Shown: positions 37,868 to 51,761 of the stretch, piece after piece
How positions within the stretch are numbered: the first letter of the stretch is position 1
How the letters are laid out: each line of letters starts with the position of its first letter
NCBI GenBank assembly: GCA_949825025.1
Contig: OX463778.1
Coordinates: 40,687,194-40,751,193, forward strand
DNA from: Siphlonurus alternatus
Taxonomy: Eukaryota > Arthropoda > Insecta > Ephemeroptera > Siphlonuridae
Length of the DNA stretch: 64,000 bases
Direction: 5' to 3'
Made by a program: the position numbers and the translations under genes
Notes under the pieces: generated by a model
Told to the model about the DNA's origin: nothing
Seen by the model: only the letters and a program-made list of their open reading frames with translations
Databases searched by the model: none

Positions 37868-39788
37868 AAAGTCAGCAGTAGCGTCATTGTTTTGTTTTGT
37901 TGGCTAGGTGTCAGGGGTAATATGGTAAGTAACACCCTTTCTAACCAGCAGTCAACTCGCTCGCTCACACGTTTGTCTTTTGTTCCATTTATAATTGTGT
38001 CAACTCAACATTATAAACAAAAGTATATTTAAAATAAAAAAATATTGTTTTAAAAATTTTTTTTTTTCATTTTGATTTGAGAACAAAAGAAAATTTCTTT
38101 CAACAATGGATATTGTACCCAATGAAAAATTAATCTAGTGTTAAATTTGTCATGAAAAATAAATAATATTTATTGTTAAAAATATGAAAAGTCATAAATT
38201 TTACTTTTTTGTATAGTACTGTCATGTAAAATTTTGATTTATTTTCTTTATTTGTACAATATATTTTGTTTCTTTCAATTGAAAAATATGTATATATATA
38301 TATATGACAATATTAAAAATATATTGAAACAGTTTTATTTTAAATTATTTTTGTAATGAATTGATCAGTGCTCTATTTTATTTTTACTAGAGAGAGTGTA
38401 TTTTTCTTTAATTAACGCTTTATTGATAAAAAATTAATAAAGACCAAAATTTTGTGCTACAGAGAAAAATCATTCATTGAAATTAAAATAGCTGACAACC
38501 AATCTGTCAGACTTTCTGTTTGAACGAGGAAAACATGAACTTTCCTTGTGGAAGAGTAAAAATGTATTTTAAATCAAAGATAGAACACTAATTATGTAAT
38601 ATCTTCAATCTCAGCTGAAATAAAAAAAATATATATCTGATTTCGAGTCACGCAATCCTCATTAATGAACGCCGCTCACAACTTTGACTCAAATGAGCTA
38701 ACTCTATTAATTATTTTAGTGTAGATTGTTATGTTAGCTCACTATCAGATACAAAAAACAGTTATTTGTATAAACTTTAAAACATTGATTTATAATAACT
38801 TTGTTCAGAAATACAGTGCAAAGAACAAAATTATTGAATTATATTTACAATTATATATGGTTATATCAAAATTAATTTATAATAATTTATATTCTATGTA
38901 TAATATAATATGCTATTTTAAACGTATATTTATTTTTTTTTAGAATTAATTATAAATATAGGATTATTATATAATAATGAAATAGCATTAGAAACTAAAC
39001 AAAAATTACTAATTAATTATATTCTTTAATTATTTACAACATTGATGATTTATTTCGTCAAAACAGTTTTGATAGTTTTGAGATTTATTTTGATAGGAAA
39101 ATGAATAGAGAAACAATCTCTATCTAATACTCTATCATGATTGTGTACTAATTGTAAGAGCAACATAAAATAAATTACTTTAAATTAAAGCTTATATTGA
39201 AAAACATTACATAATATGAACCTAAAAAATTTACTTTCGCCTCCCTACTTACCATGGATCACAAAAAAGTTCATAATTATTGCAAATTCATTTAAATAAT
39301 ATTTAAATTCATATAATAAAAACATGCAACGATAATTAATTCTCTTATTGCTTGTTTGTCTGCACTCTTTGTGTTCACTTGCTACTTTTTTCTCCTTTTA
39401 ATTCCAGCCTCTCTTAACATAAGTACGTTTCGTAATGCTCATTATTACCTTCTCCTAATTCCTCACTTTATCTTTTAGGCTTTGTTCCGTACCTTATGAC
39501 TCCTACACGCTCGTTGCTTCTTCTCAAAAGCGTGAAAAATGTAATATTTTGCATCACATTGCATAAAACTCACTGAAAAAAAAAAGTTTTTTTTTTTTGT
39601 GACTTACGGCTTGCGTAGGACATAAAACTGCCCACAAACGATGTAAAAATAGAAACATTTCCTTTCACCTAAGACTACCAATTTCTACGTAACTAATTAT
39701 TTATTCCTGTTTTTATATAAATAGATTTTGACTCTTTGATGTCAGGATGAAATTTAGTCATTAGACAAACGGACGAAATTTGAATCGG

Positions 39789-39807
39789 TGACGTCATTGT
39801 GACGTCA
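39789..39807. promoter_or_regulatory. Two TGACGTCA sites 11 bp apart
   Basis: Full palindromic CRE cores at 39789-39796 and 39800-39807, start to start 11 bp, about one helical turn. This would place two bZIP dimers on the same face of the DNA. Function is inferred from the motif. Confidence 0.45.
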
Positions 39808-40240
39808 CAAAGTCAGTTTACAATATTTATTTCGATATATCGAAAAAGATAAATAGTTAGCACACGTCAAATATGATAATAATATCAGGTGAAAGAGAAA
39901 TAATTATAACTATATACGTCTTTTTTAGGGAGTTTTATGCTTTTTTGAAAATTATAAGTCTACTAAACTAAAACTGATTTGAATACATTATTATATACAA
40001 ACTAACTAGCACCGTTTGTTTATCTCGTACCAAGGAGTAAAAAAATAACAGCAATAACGAATGCTTGAGAATGAATTCATTACATAAAAATATTGTAAAA
40101 ATAATAATGAGATAAAAATGTAGTAAATATAAACGTTTTTTTTTATATTATTATTTTTATTTATGTAATTTAGTATACTTTGTCGTTTCCTTGTAAATTA
40201 TTTTATTTTGTGTTTGCTGTGAGAGTTTTGCGAAGACAGT

Positions 40241-40480
40241 TTTAGTTAAGAGAAACTTGCACTGAAACGAAAGACCAACAAAAAGTGCTTCTTCTCCCGA
40301 CGCCTTTACTAATGATCATTGCCCCTCCGTCCCTCTCCACATCGAGGCGTTCTTCCTCCAAGCTAGCAGCCTGCTCTGCACTAATCTTAATTTCAACTTC
40401 AACTCGAGATTACCAAGTTACCATCCCGGCAATTGAATTACCCGCTCAGCTCTAAATTCACCTTCAGCAGTTCAGCACTA
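40241..40480. other. G+C-richer island
   Basis: Pyrimidine-rich balanced DNA (CCCCTCCGTCCCTCTCC) with AGCAGCCTGC. No open frame. It lies about 100 bp before hairpin copy 3. Confidence 0.4.
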
Positions 40481-40575
40481 TCTTTTTTATACTAGGCACA
40501 AAAAAATACGACATGTCTTATTATATTCATTCATATTTTATTTATATTAATAGTGTTGATAAAATTTATTATTTT

Positions 40576-40883
40576 TATGGAGTATTGACCTCAAGTTTGT
40601 TTATTGTAGAAATGAATAGAGCGCGCAAAGTTATGCTACCATGATTTTTTCCAGATTTTTTACAGCCCGGGAACTATTTTTAAAAAATTATTGAAAGTCC
40701 TTTTTGTGACGTCACGAGGCGGCAAGTCCTATCTTTTTCTTTTGTGACGTCACAGGAAAACACTAATTATTTTTTTTAAAAATAGTTCTCGGGCTGTAAA
40801 AAATCTGAAAAAAATCAGAGTAGCATAACTTTGCACCCTCTATCTTTTTCTGCAATAAAAAATTTCGTGGGTGATACTACATT
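40576..40883. mobile_element. Hairpin element, copy 3
   Basis: The third copy has arms 40576-40714 and 40745-40883, again 139 bp each, but a shorter 30 bp loop. TGACGTCA ends both arms at the loop. Scattered substitutions break the tips (ATGGAGTATTGACC against GGTGATACTACAT), so this copy looks older than copy 2. The flanks are AT-rich and no convincing duplication is seen. Confidence 0.85.
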
Positions 40884-42529
40884 ATTATAACCTTTAAGAA
40901 GAAAATTGGTTTACTTCAATCTAGCCAACTAATAATGTAATGATATAACAAAATATAAAATTATATTACGGAGGGACAAAATTTCTTTTGTGTTGATGAT
41001 AATGATAAAATTATGAAACAAACTAATGAAACGTATAATACAAAGGGTAATTTGCATGATACACAAACAGATGGCAAAAGCTAAAGCTAATGAAATGATA
41101 CCAGCAAAATGAGTGGATTAGCAACACTTTGTATAATTTCAGCCATTTGAGTGCAAAGAAGCATTATATTAAGTTAGCATTTTTTAGCAATATTTTTTGC
41201 ATCATTTGATTCTTTTGGCTTTTTGAAAATGTGATATTAATAAACACTATAATCTATGTTTTGAATATATAAATATACAATAAATTATATAAACAATTAT
41301 AAAAAAGTACTACATTTTGTTTTAGAAATGAACCGTTACATTAGTATTTTCCTGTTATATATACGTCAGATATAGCAAAGTTAGTAATTAAAACGTAAGA
41401 AAGGCAAGCAAAAATTACAAAAAAAAAAAAATCAAACATGCAGATGAAAAAATTACAAAAAAAAAAAAAAATCAAACATGCAGATGAAAATTTCTGCTAA
41501 ATATGCTTGATCTAATCATACTGCTGCTTAATACATAAGGGTGTTGATGAGGCATGAAAGTGCTTTTGTTAAAGAAGCTTCGAATCAGGTACTAAAATTA
41601 AGCAAAAGCATATAAATTATTTAAAATTGTTTATTTATCTTCTTGCTACTCTGACCAACGTTGTTGAAATTTTTGTTGTGTGCAACGCTCGAAGGGAAAG
41701 GAGGAGCCAGGAAAGGGGTTTTACAGTTTTACAGAAAGCTACACTACCATTCTCACTTTATTTATCTTTCATTTCTTCTTTGTATCATGTTTCTCTTTGT
41801 CTAACTAATTTTCCCTTCTGCCTCTCTCATTTTGCGTGTGTTCTGTCATCCATTATTTGTTTTACCATTCCTCTTTCTCTTTCCTCTTTCTGCTACATGC
41901 GCTACGCCGCCCTGCACGCAAAAAAAATCTTTGGCCTCTTTTCTTTGATATATGTAGATAATAACGTCTTATGAGCTTTTCACTACCATTTTCTTTTTTG
42001 CAAGACTTACTATTAAGGAAAATGCTTTTTCCAAAAAAGAAAAGGAAACATTTTTTTTTAACATTTATAATATATATTTTTTGCCTACTTATATCTGAAG
42101 GACCTACAGCATCCGGTAAAAACTTAACAAGTTTATATATTTTAAAAAAATAAAATATTTTATTTGCAACATTATTTATTTTTATCATTATATACTTCTA
42201 TTTAAATAAAAAGAAAAGAAAAGCGCTTTGAAGAGAAACAGCAATTTCTCATTCAAGAAAAAAATACATAATGAAGCTAATGTTACACAATTTTTCTCTT
42301 TATGCTTTGTTTTACAGCTCCTAGAAATATTAATTACATATATATTTTTAAAATAACAGTTTTATATATTATATGTTATTAACTAGGAACAAAAAATTAA
42401 ATTAGGTAGATGATATTTGAATAATAAATTTTTCCCCTTAAAATATTCATAACATGCTTTTACATAATGAATTTTTTCCTTTTGTTTTATTAAAAAAAAA
42501 GGAAAAAAAAAAGAAAAAAATGACGGCTT
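40884..42529. other. AT-rich intron segment
   Basis: Holds the 38/40 bp duplication. A pyrimidine-rich stretch at 41690-41900 opens a 115-codon plus frame (41627-41974) rich in S/L/F/C; it has no recognised family and I do not call it a gene. Confidence 0.5.
41413..41490. repeat. Tandem duplication, 38 and 40 bp units
   Basis: There are two copies of AATTACA, an A-run, then ATCAAACATGCAGATGAAAA (41413-41450 and 41451-41490). They differ only in A-run length. This is either a recent duplication or an assembly slip at the A-run. Confidence 0.9.
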
Positions 42530-43010
42530 CACGCATAGGTTTACTAACTTTGGCTCAGCTGCTGTTTCTGTGGTAAATATCGTCGTGAGAGACTGGCTAC
42601 ATATCAGAACAGAGAGCTTTCGTGCAGTGGGTGAGTGGGCGCAGATGCCTCCGTGACTGAGGCCTATTAGAACGACTTACTGGCCGCTTGTTTACTCTCT
42701 TCTTCTTCTTCTCCACCCACATAAACTTCACGCACCTTCCCCCTCCTCTTCTTACCACTAGCTCGTACTTCTCTTAAGAATGATTTCTGCCTAGACAGCT
42801 TTTACCAAATTTATTTATCGTTGTGACTTTGAATCTAACTCGAGTTTCTGCTCCGACACAAGTAAAGAAACTTTGAAAACACGTACGTCGTTTCTCTCTC
42901 ACACTGGTATCACAAATAGTCTTAGAAGTTACTTCACCACACTGAAGCTAGTAGCAAGAATATCGAGAGGAAAGGAGAAATAGAGAGAGAGAGAGAGAAA
43001 CACATTTATA
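42530..43010. other. G+C-richer island with CTT and GAGA runs
   Basis: CTCTTCTTCTTCTTCTCC (42696-42713) and GAGAGAGAGAGAGA (42985-42998), with a GTGGGTGAGTGGGCGCAG block. No recognisable exon in either strand. Confidence 0.45.
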
Positions 43011-43858
43011 TAGACTTGGCCATTGTTACTGCACAATACGTTTTAAACTTCAAGTTTCTTACTAAAAATAATAAAAAAAAGAATATATGGGTTGTGACAT
43101 CCCTTTGGGACACATAAATTGTGAGTACAAGTACAGTAAGTTCATGGGATATCTATGGACAGTGTGAGATGTGCATACTAATCGTATGACCCCAGCATGG
43201 ATGCAACCAGCCATATGTTTTATTTCATTTAGCATAATATTATACAACAGAAGAAGTTATCTGAATATTTAAGAGAAAATATTATACGTACAATGAATAT
43301 TACAATTTTCATTGACAAATATTGTAAGTGTATAATTACCAAATTAAATTTTAAATTGATTTATAATTCACTTTTTCATTTATTTGGAAACGAATTTCAT
43401 AATTTTTTATATACGTATACGTATATACATTGAGTTGGACTTAGGTTTCACATTTTACGGAAATATGATAAATCCATTTTATTGGATATCAATGACGTAA
43501 ACCTTGCAAGTGAAATATCTCAAACTTTATTAGATATTTTCTGAATCTGAAGCCTCACTTGTATATCTAAAAAAATTAATAGATTATAGTAAAAAGATTA
43601 ATGGTATTATTATTGTAATTCTAATTTTTAAAAAGCAAAATTTTATAACTAATATTTATACGGTATAAAGATAAATAAAATTATATACTGTTTGAAAAAT
43701 ACAGTTTATAATATAAATTCTATTTAAAATATATAATAAATTTAATTCCATTTTTGGGAGACTGAATGTTAGTGAACGTTAGTGAATGGGATATATTTTT
43801 AGTCAACTATTGAGCATTGCTATAAATAATTTTATTAATGTATTTTATTGTTTTTGCT

Positions 43859-43897
<39 letters not shown>

Positions 43898-44640
43898 ATT
43901 TTATTTTTATAAAACATATTGTTCAAATAATTAATTATGAAAATTTATTTTATATGCATTTTCAGTTTTAAAAAAAGAAAGTTTTATTGTAGCATTGATA
44001 ACTTTATGACTCCTCATTTACTTTTTGTTCCTAAACACGATTACTGCATTTAAATTAAAATGGTAATGCAGCAATCAAACATTAATTATAATGCAATGCA
44101 CGGTTAATGGATTAATAATATAATTAATTCATTATTACATGACAGGGAAGGTTTTGAGTGCTACATTATTATTTCAAATCTGCATATATTATAAAAGATA
44201 CAAAAAGAGGTTCGTTTTTTTTTTAATTATTGTTATTTGTCAAATTGAAAAAATAAATTATGCAAAAAATTTAGTTAACTAATAATGTCAGTTTATTTTA
44301 TGCCTAAGGTGACTACTTGTTAACCTATATTTTCTTTATAAACAAGTTATTAATTAGATATTTTACTAAAGATAAAAATGAAAAAAGAAACAGTTTAAAA
44401 AATTATAAGACGTCGTATTAAAACAGCTGGAATTAAATAGATTCCAGCCTTACTGTAAAAATTAAAAAAATAAATAAAATAAAATTTGTTGCACACTGCT
44501 GGTAAGATATTATCTACAAAGTTTCTAGATTTATCACAAACCAAAAAACCTCAATCCTCAGAAATTTATCTCCCAATTGTTGAACTGTACTTTATAAAAT
44601 TAAAGAATTATTTTATTTAAGATTCATCTCTCTTTGGTAA
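43011..44640. other. AT-rich intron segment
   Basis: The AT microsatellite at 43861 and the small palindrome TATACGTATACGTATA near 43410; otherwise nothing. Confidence 0.6.
43861..43890. repeat. AT microsatellite, 15 units
   Basis: Perfect AT tract in AT-rich intron sequence. Confidence 0.93.
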
Positions 44641-45095
44641 TAGAGGGTGGGATCTCAAGTATCGCTGCAGACAGAGATTTTCTCTCTTCATGAAATTCAA
44701 TCAAAGCGAGTGTTAATACAAGCTATAAGTATCGAGTTACTTGGCCTGATGACGTCCAGAGAAGGGAGATTCCACCTCGTCTCAGTTTCTAGTGTTTGGA
44801 CAGACTCTTTTTCCCCTAAACCCCTTTCCTTCTTCTTCCCACCCCCCTATTTTTTTCCTCATCGTTGAAACCCGCCAAAACAGAGAATTGGCACAGCACT
44901 GAGATCATATTTCCCAAAGAATTTTTCTACTCTATGGCGATGTGCCATTACTTGAGCAGGGCAGGCAGGCATAGCGTAGGGAAAGAGAAAGAGCGAATGA
45001 GAACAAAAACGTCGAGAAAATTGAGAAAAAACAGCGGAGCCAATAATTCACTACAACAATGCTCTCCTTTCCTCCTCTTCCACTCTCTCTCTCTC

Positions 45096-45132
<37 letters not shown>

Positions 45133-45245
45133 AGCCACACACCCTCTCGCAACCAACCCTCTTATTATTATAACTTGCTCTACTGCTTCTCTTGAGTTTC
45201 TAATCATCACAGCTCTTTTGTTTTCTATACCTTATCACCGACATT
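44641..45245. other. G+C-richer island with CT microsatellite
   Basis: About 600 bp, including C-rich pyrimidine stretches, GGGCAGGCAGGC and the CT tract at 45083. Frames on both strands are repeat-aided and unrecognised. Confidence 0.45.
45083..45132. repeat. CT microsatellite, one interruption
   Basis: CT repeats with a single CC interruption near 45106, inside the island at 44641-45240. Long frames on both strands here owe their length to the repeat. Confidence 0.95.
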
Positions 45246-48200
45246 TTATATAAGTCTCTTAAAAAAAAATTAATATATCAAGATGTTGCAATAATGAAGA
45301 TAAAAGACGAAAGTAATCTTAAGGTGAGATGTAACTTCTTAGAAAATAACATGTATGTTTTGTGAATATTTATATTATTATATTTATCAATAAATTATTT
45401 ATTATTTCTATAGTTGTTAAAAAGTTATGAAATTATTTTAGCTTAATTTTATAAATTAATATTTATGATTAAGATATAATTAAAATTTTAATATTTTTTT
45501 TTCAACTCTAATGTTTCTCTTGTGGAAAGAATATAAATTAATAATGAAAACTTATTGAAGCGTTATATAATTTGATAATCTTTTACTTAATGACCCATGC
45601 ATTCACTTTCTTCTTCTAAACTCTATCGCTTAACCTGCTGTCTCCAGATGTTATATAAGATGATATTTCTATAAAGATCTTTTAATTTCACTGCTTGAAT
45701 AAATGCATGTATTCCATCATAACTTCTTGAAAGAAAAAAGATTATTTATTATGAATGAATGAAAATATTTTTGTTTTCAATGTTTGTTAAAAAAAAATAC
45801 TGAGGCCAAGTTGGTTTAAAAATGGAGACAGATAATACGAGGAAAATTTATCTTTACATATTTGATAAATAACCCTAAAAGACGTGAGAGCAAAGTAAGT
45901 TATAAGTAGGCAAATTGAGAACCAGCCAGCAGCTATAACATTATTTGCCAGGACTTAAGTTTTTAATATAAAACTTACTTTAATAAAAAAAAATATATAT
46001 AAAATATATAAAGTGTTACATTTATCTTATGATATATTATATACATTTTTTTATTATTATCACACGTTTGAAAATGGTGATACAATAAAAAAAAAGTAAT
46101 CTGCTATTATTATCCAGACTATAGTAACCATAGTCATATAGTTAACATACAGATAGTGAGAATGGTATCAAAACTCCTATAATAATAAAAGCTAAGTAAT
46201 GAAAACATGGTTATTATTTTGTTACAAGCTCTCAAAGAATCTCATATATTTGAGTTAAAGTAAAAATATTCTGATTCAAAATGTGCATGTTATAATAAAA
46301 TTCACTATAGTAGTGTTTACATATTTTACTTTCATATCTTCATTTTTAAGTGGACATGTTTGACTCAACAATATAGATATATATTTTTTTCTCTGCGTAT
46401 TTTCAATTTTTTGTGTGACAAAATATCTTAGAATTCCCGATATATTGGTATATATTCTTGGTTATCCGAGCATTGACCTCCATGGGTTTAGAAATTCTTA
46501 GCGTGCATCCTCGCGTGTTGACAAGTTTGTCAAAAACCTTTAAAAATTCCTTAACAAAAAAGTGAGATTGGAATTCTGAATATATTATATAAAAAAATGA
46601 CAATGTTATTAAAAAATTCTTATACTTTATTCTAAAAATAAATTTTACAAGCTTCACTTTTGTGTGAACACAGCAAATAAAATTAATATTGACGAATCAT
46701 CATAAGCTAGATTTACAAATTGAATTAAAATTGTATATTAATATTTTAGATGCTCTTGTTACTCAAAAAGAAAATTTTGTCTTCAATTTCAAAGCAAATA
46801 ATATTATCTGAGCTGAATAACAATGTAAATAGCAACAATAATGATAGAAAATTGTTTTTAAGTTTTCACTGTTCTTGCAAAGAGAAAATTAATCTTTTAG
46901 ATTCCTAGAAATATTTTATTTGTCTCACGACTGTGAAATATTTTCAAAATTTATGCTAAGAGATTAAACCTTTTATTATATCTTATACTTTCTTTTCAGT
47001 ATGGAACTATGTAGTTAAAACAATTACTTTTTTATACATATTATATAAAAAAAATACCTTTATTATACCTATGGATTTTTTTCTTCTACTCTTCGAAATT
47101 TGAATAGATAACATTCATATTCCAACCATCTATAAAAATAAATAGCATATAATATATAAAGATTTATAGAAATGAAATGGAAATATACCAAAAAAGAATA
47201 TATATTTTTTTTTCCAAACTTTAATATAGCTGATAGCAATTTTTAGGTAAAAGTAATATGACAAGAAGGAAGGAAAAAAATAAATGTTTTTACTATCGAT
47301 TACCTATTGACCACAATCGATGTTTCCGCTCTGCCGTTTGGTTTACCTGCCGACTTCTCATGTGGTACCACCAGGTGTCTTGACTCAAAATTTTTAGTGT
47401 ACCATCAACTAGTTCATAAGGTTTATTTTACCATTATTTAATATCATAAGATAGAAAATTTCTCAGGAGAAGTTAAATTAAAATTATTATATTTACATGA
47501 CCAATAATATCTCCTGCATGGTCGACTGTTATTATGTACCATGTAAAAACTAAGAATAGATTATATTTGAATAGAAATAGAGAGGGGAAGAAAGATTTCA
47601 AACATTTAAAAGAGTTCAGCAGCAGCAATTCAGTGATTCTGTGTAAACTTTTGTAGTTATAATCAATATATTTTGTATTGAAAATATATTCTAGCTTGGT
47701 GGTAATTATATATTTTACAGTACAAGAATAATACTAGTATACCTAATTATATCACTTTGATCACAATATTTATTATTTTTTTTTGTAATATAATGACAAT
47801 TCTTATTCCTGAGCCATTATATTTTAATTATACATATATATAGCCAACCTTTCAGGTTTTATATAGTGCATCCTACCATAGTTTTAGTATCACCAAAGAG
47901 CTTACATTGTTCACTATAAGATCTCTGGTATTACAAATAAAATTTTTATAGCGAAAGATTATATAATCAATAGGGTAAGAAGAAGAAGAAGAAGGTCTGG
48001 TTTTCATGCGGGATGGACTTCTTAACAAGACTTAAACTGTTAAGGATTTCCCTTTCATCACGAGATTGTGTTAAAACATTTTGTCTTGTAGTATTGTCAT
48101 AGAGGAGATGAACTGTCTAGTTTGCACTATATAGGTTCAGCCAAATTAAGTTTTTGTTTTCTGTTCAATTACAGAAGAAACCAATTAAATTTGTCTTTAC

Positions 48201-49380
48201 TATCCTATAAATAGTTGTTAGATGATTGCAACGATTGTGTACCATTTTAGGAACATTGTTTTTTTATTATAGTCGTCTTAGTTATATCGTACCAATTTAG
48301 AGCAAAGAGACGAAAAACCAACACAGAAGAGTTGTCAATAAAATGGTATGACGTCACATCACGAATACCAAAGTTCATGCATCTCCAACACGGGAGTTCT
48401 CAAGCCAGTTGTAAATATAACAGCATGAGAATTTTTTATTTATTACAAAAAATCGATTTATCTCCATCCTTGCATGGATGGGTATCGTAATTTCTTTTTT
48501 TTTAATGTGTGCAGTTTTAGGTTATGTTTTTATGGATATAAAAGTAATGGAACCTACTTTTAAACATATATTATTTGTTTACATGATATCTGAATAATTT
48601 AAATAATATACTGTTCCAATTATTGTTAAAATTTATCAATTTAAAAATTTGTATTTCATAATTATAATAACATGGTTTTGGTCAATTAATTTTTATTTAC
48701 CACCAAATATTTTTAATTTTCTATTATGTTGCATATTTTGTGGTAAAGATTTTAATAAACCTTTGATATTAACCATCCTCGGTTCGTTAAATATTTCCCT
48801 TAATCTTCCACATGGCTTGATTAAGTTGCGGTTTTTTGAAATATATTTAAATAATGATTCTAATTTAATCAAAGTATCTGTAACAATATGTTTTTAATTA
48901 CTATACAAACTTTATTGCATTTTGATTAATTTAATATGAAAATAACGTTATTATTAATACTTATATATACAGAATGTTTACAGGTACACAATATACAAGA
49001 CCTCGATAAAATAACAGAAGCAATTAACAAAAACTTCGTAAAAATAATGCAACGCAACTTTTTGTGCAAAGATGCATAGCGGATTGCCTACCACAAAATT
49101 TTAAGCAAAATAACTAAAAACAGATTTTAGATTTAAATACAGTATATACTGTATATATATTCTTAATAAGTAAGAAATTTTCTTTAAAATGCTAGTTTAA
49201 GTACAGTTTTAATTAAAAATGTTACTGTGAAAAAATTGTGTACGAACGATTTATCATGGCTTCTTTCACAAAATAAAAGTGCCTCTCTTTTTACTTTTAT
49301 AATTAAAAACTCAATTTTGATATATATAACTTTATAATATATTTATTACTGAGACCATGCTAATTTACGATGTTATAAAA
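45246..49380. other. Long AT-rich intron segment
   Basis: Contains the doubtful fragment at 46403, a small balanced patch at 47320-47400, AGAAGAAGAAGAAGAAGG at 47979-47994 and a CRE core at 48349. No gene supported. Confidence 0.55.
46403..46657 (-). pseudogene. Possible decayed coding fragment, unidentified
   Basis: An 84-codon minus-strand frame. Its first third is hydrophobic and AT-driven, but the part with FVKEFLKVFDKLVN and RGCTLRISKPMEVNARITKN looks more protein-like than the neighbouring chance frames. The layout loosely recalls an Argonaute MID-region segment, but I cannot support that assignment. No splice sites or partner exons were identified. It may well be chance. Confidence 0.15.
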
Positions 49381-49590
49381 TATTTTAGTGTTAATAATGA
49401 GAAAGGAGGATGAACTTGCCTACTTAATGCTGCTACCTCGTACCTTGTCTTAATCTCCTTGGCAAAGAAGCGTGTGTACCTCGCAGCAGTTGCGGAGCTG
49501 CAGGTGGGAGGAGATTATTATCCCGACCATCCTGCAGCCATGTGTAGGACAAAGGGCGATGACGGTTGTACCAACTTTACATGTGAGACC
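49381..49590. other. G+C-richer island
   Basis: Balanced DNA with CGCAGCAGTTGCGGAGCTGCAG (49482-49502). No open frame. Confidence 0.4.
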
Positions 49591-50160
49591 AAAATGAAAC
49601 AAAAACCCAGCTAATATTTGATGAAGGAAGACGTAGATATGTAATATTACTGAATCGAGAATACCAAAAAGTAAAATGGAATATTACAAAATTGTGGAAA
49701 ATCTCATGATGTATTCCATTTTTTTTTCCATGAGCACACAAAATGTAAGCATACAAATTTAAAATTGTTTTAACGTACATTTTTTAGCTGCTTAACTTTT
49801 TTGTATTAACTTTAGTTAATTTATTTACGCGTTTCAAAGAAATCGTTGAAAATCATGTATGAAATGTTTTAATATCAAATGATATTAAAAAAATATATAA
49901 TATACTCTTTTTGGCAACTTTATTCTTGACATAATAAAGTTAAATTTAAAAACAAATGTGAAAATGTAAGAACTAATTTAATTTATCTTCATCAGTAATA
50001 ATTGTACTTAACAAAACGTTACATTAAGTCTTAAAATGTAAATTATGATATTTATAAATTTATTTAAAACGTCTTTTGTTATAAACTTTTACTGTCTTCA
50101 CGCAATTAGAGACATTTGAACAGCATTTTGTAACAAAATGACATAATTTTCATTACTACG

Positions 50161-50360
50161 TAGCTTGGGCTTGCATGATAATAATTGTTTTTGCTTGAGT
50201 ACGCACAAGAGCTCAACTTGTCACTTCACTGCGGAGGCGGCTATGGAGGACGTCGCGAGAACAGCGAGCAACTCAAGCTCAGCAGTGTTATGAGCCTGCG
50301 TGTGTGTGTGAGAAAGACTGAGACTGGGTCACACAGAGAAGAGAGAGAATGTTAGAGATG
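50161..50360. other. G+C-richer island with GT and GAGA runs
   Basis: GGAGGCGGCTATGGAGG, GTGTGTGTGTGAG at 50300 and GAGAGAGA near 50341. No open frame. Confidence 0.4.
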
Positions 50361-51714
50361 CATACAATGGAAAAGTGCTTATTAATTCATTCATTAAAAT
50401 GTTTTCTCAATCTGTTGAAAAAAGAAAACTAATATTTATTTAACCTATAAACTGATTCACGAAGGAAATACCTAGAAAGATAACCAGGTTTGTCACTAAC
50501 CACGGTGATGTTAGCCATGGTTAACTGAGAAATCATGTATCGTTTAATCTTGCATGAATAACATCCAGTAAGTTTTGTTTAGTGCCAGTTACGTTATTTT
50601 TTGTGATAAATTTAAATATTTTGATTTATACATTATTCAGCTACAAGGAAAACCATTTAGTGCTATAAATACTGACCCTACTTTGTTGTTGCTTACATTT
50701 GTATGGCTGTGAAGTAAGGCAAAGTTATAAATAAAAAAAAAAAAAGAAAAGAGTTTGGCTGACAGCGTTGGAATCTTTTTACAGTTTTCATGTAAATGAT
50801 TAAGGAAAGTTGAATATTAAAAATTAAACATTAGCATTAAAATATTATCTGTCTCAAAGTAATTCCAAGTTATTTGATCAGTATAAGAACAATTCCATGA
50901 TTGTATTGTATATATTTACAATGTAAGTGTAACGTTTTTTACGTTGCGCTCTTTTTTTTTTCCAAATAATTCATAAAAACTTGTTTTTTTCTTTAAAGAT
51001 TTTAAAAAAAAAAAAAGTAAAATCTATCCGTACTTTGAAGTTTTGAGTGTTTATGTTTTGAAATAACTTTTCTATAATAGTCTTACAAGTTAGGGTTTGC
51101 TTCTTGGTAAATCTTTGAGTAGAATCAATGCGGCCAAAATTTTGTTATTCAAATGGACTCTTCTATTTAAATATCATTTTTTTGAAGTCTACCTGTCTAT
51201 AGTTAAGTTCACACTGTTGCCGTGGTAACCAGGTGTATCGTTTTTTTTTATACTTTTCTCTCTTTTTTTTCTTTTTTTTTTTTTTTTTTCAGGACCGATG
51301 ACGCACCATATGCGCGATACAACGATGCCACGCTGCTCGCAATAATGATCAAAATCGTCTGTCTCCTCTAATTTGCAGCCAGCAGATCTGTCTGTTCTTA
51401 GTGGCTAACACGCTTCTTTCCGCACAAGCAGCAACGATTGCTTTAATTAAAACAAAAATCTCATTAAAAAGAATAATGATACAATTAAAGATTTTTTTTA
51501 AATGACAAAAAAAAAGACAATTTAAAAGTTAAATAATTTATATTTATTAAATTTGTTATGGAATAATGTAAAACGTAACTACTGTTATACCTTCATGCGC
51601 TAAAAATTTTAGCTCAACAAAAAGTAATGATATTTATCTTCAACTTCAAATTAATTACAATTGTAATTTTCAGCTTGGTATTTGAACTTCAAGTAATCAT
51701 TAAAACTTGCTTGA

Positions 51715-51761
<47 letters not shown>

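Larger units (their letters stand above)
37237..40240. other. AT-rich intron segment with CRE sites
   Basis: The 14-bp CRE palindrome at 37854 and the paired CRE cores at 39789/39800. A small patch at 39355-39530 is less AT-rich. No gene supported. Confidence 0.55.

Noticed and set aside
41627..41974. 115-codon plus frame
   Set aside because: Made of a pyrimidine-rich stretch giving S/L/F/C; no domain.
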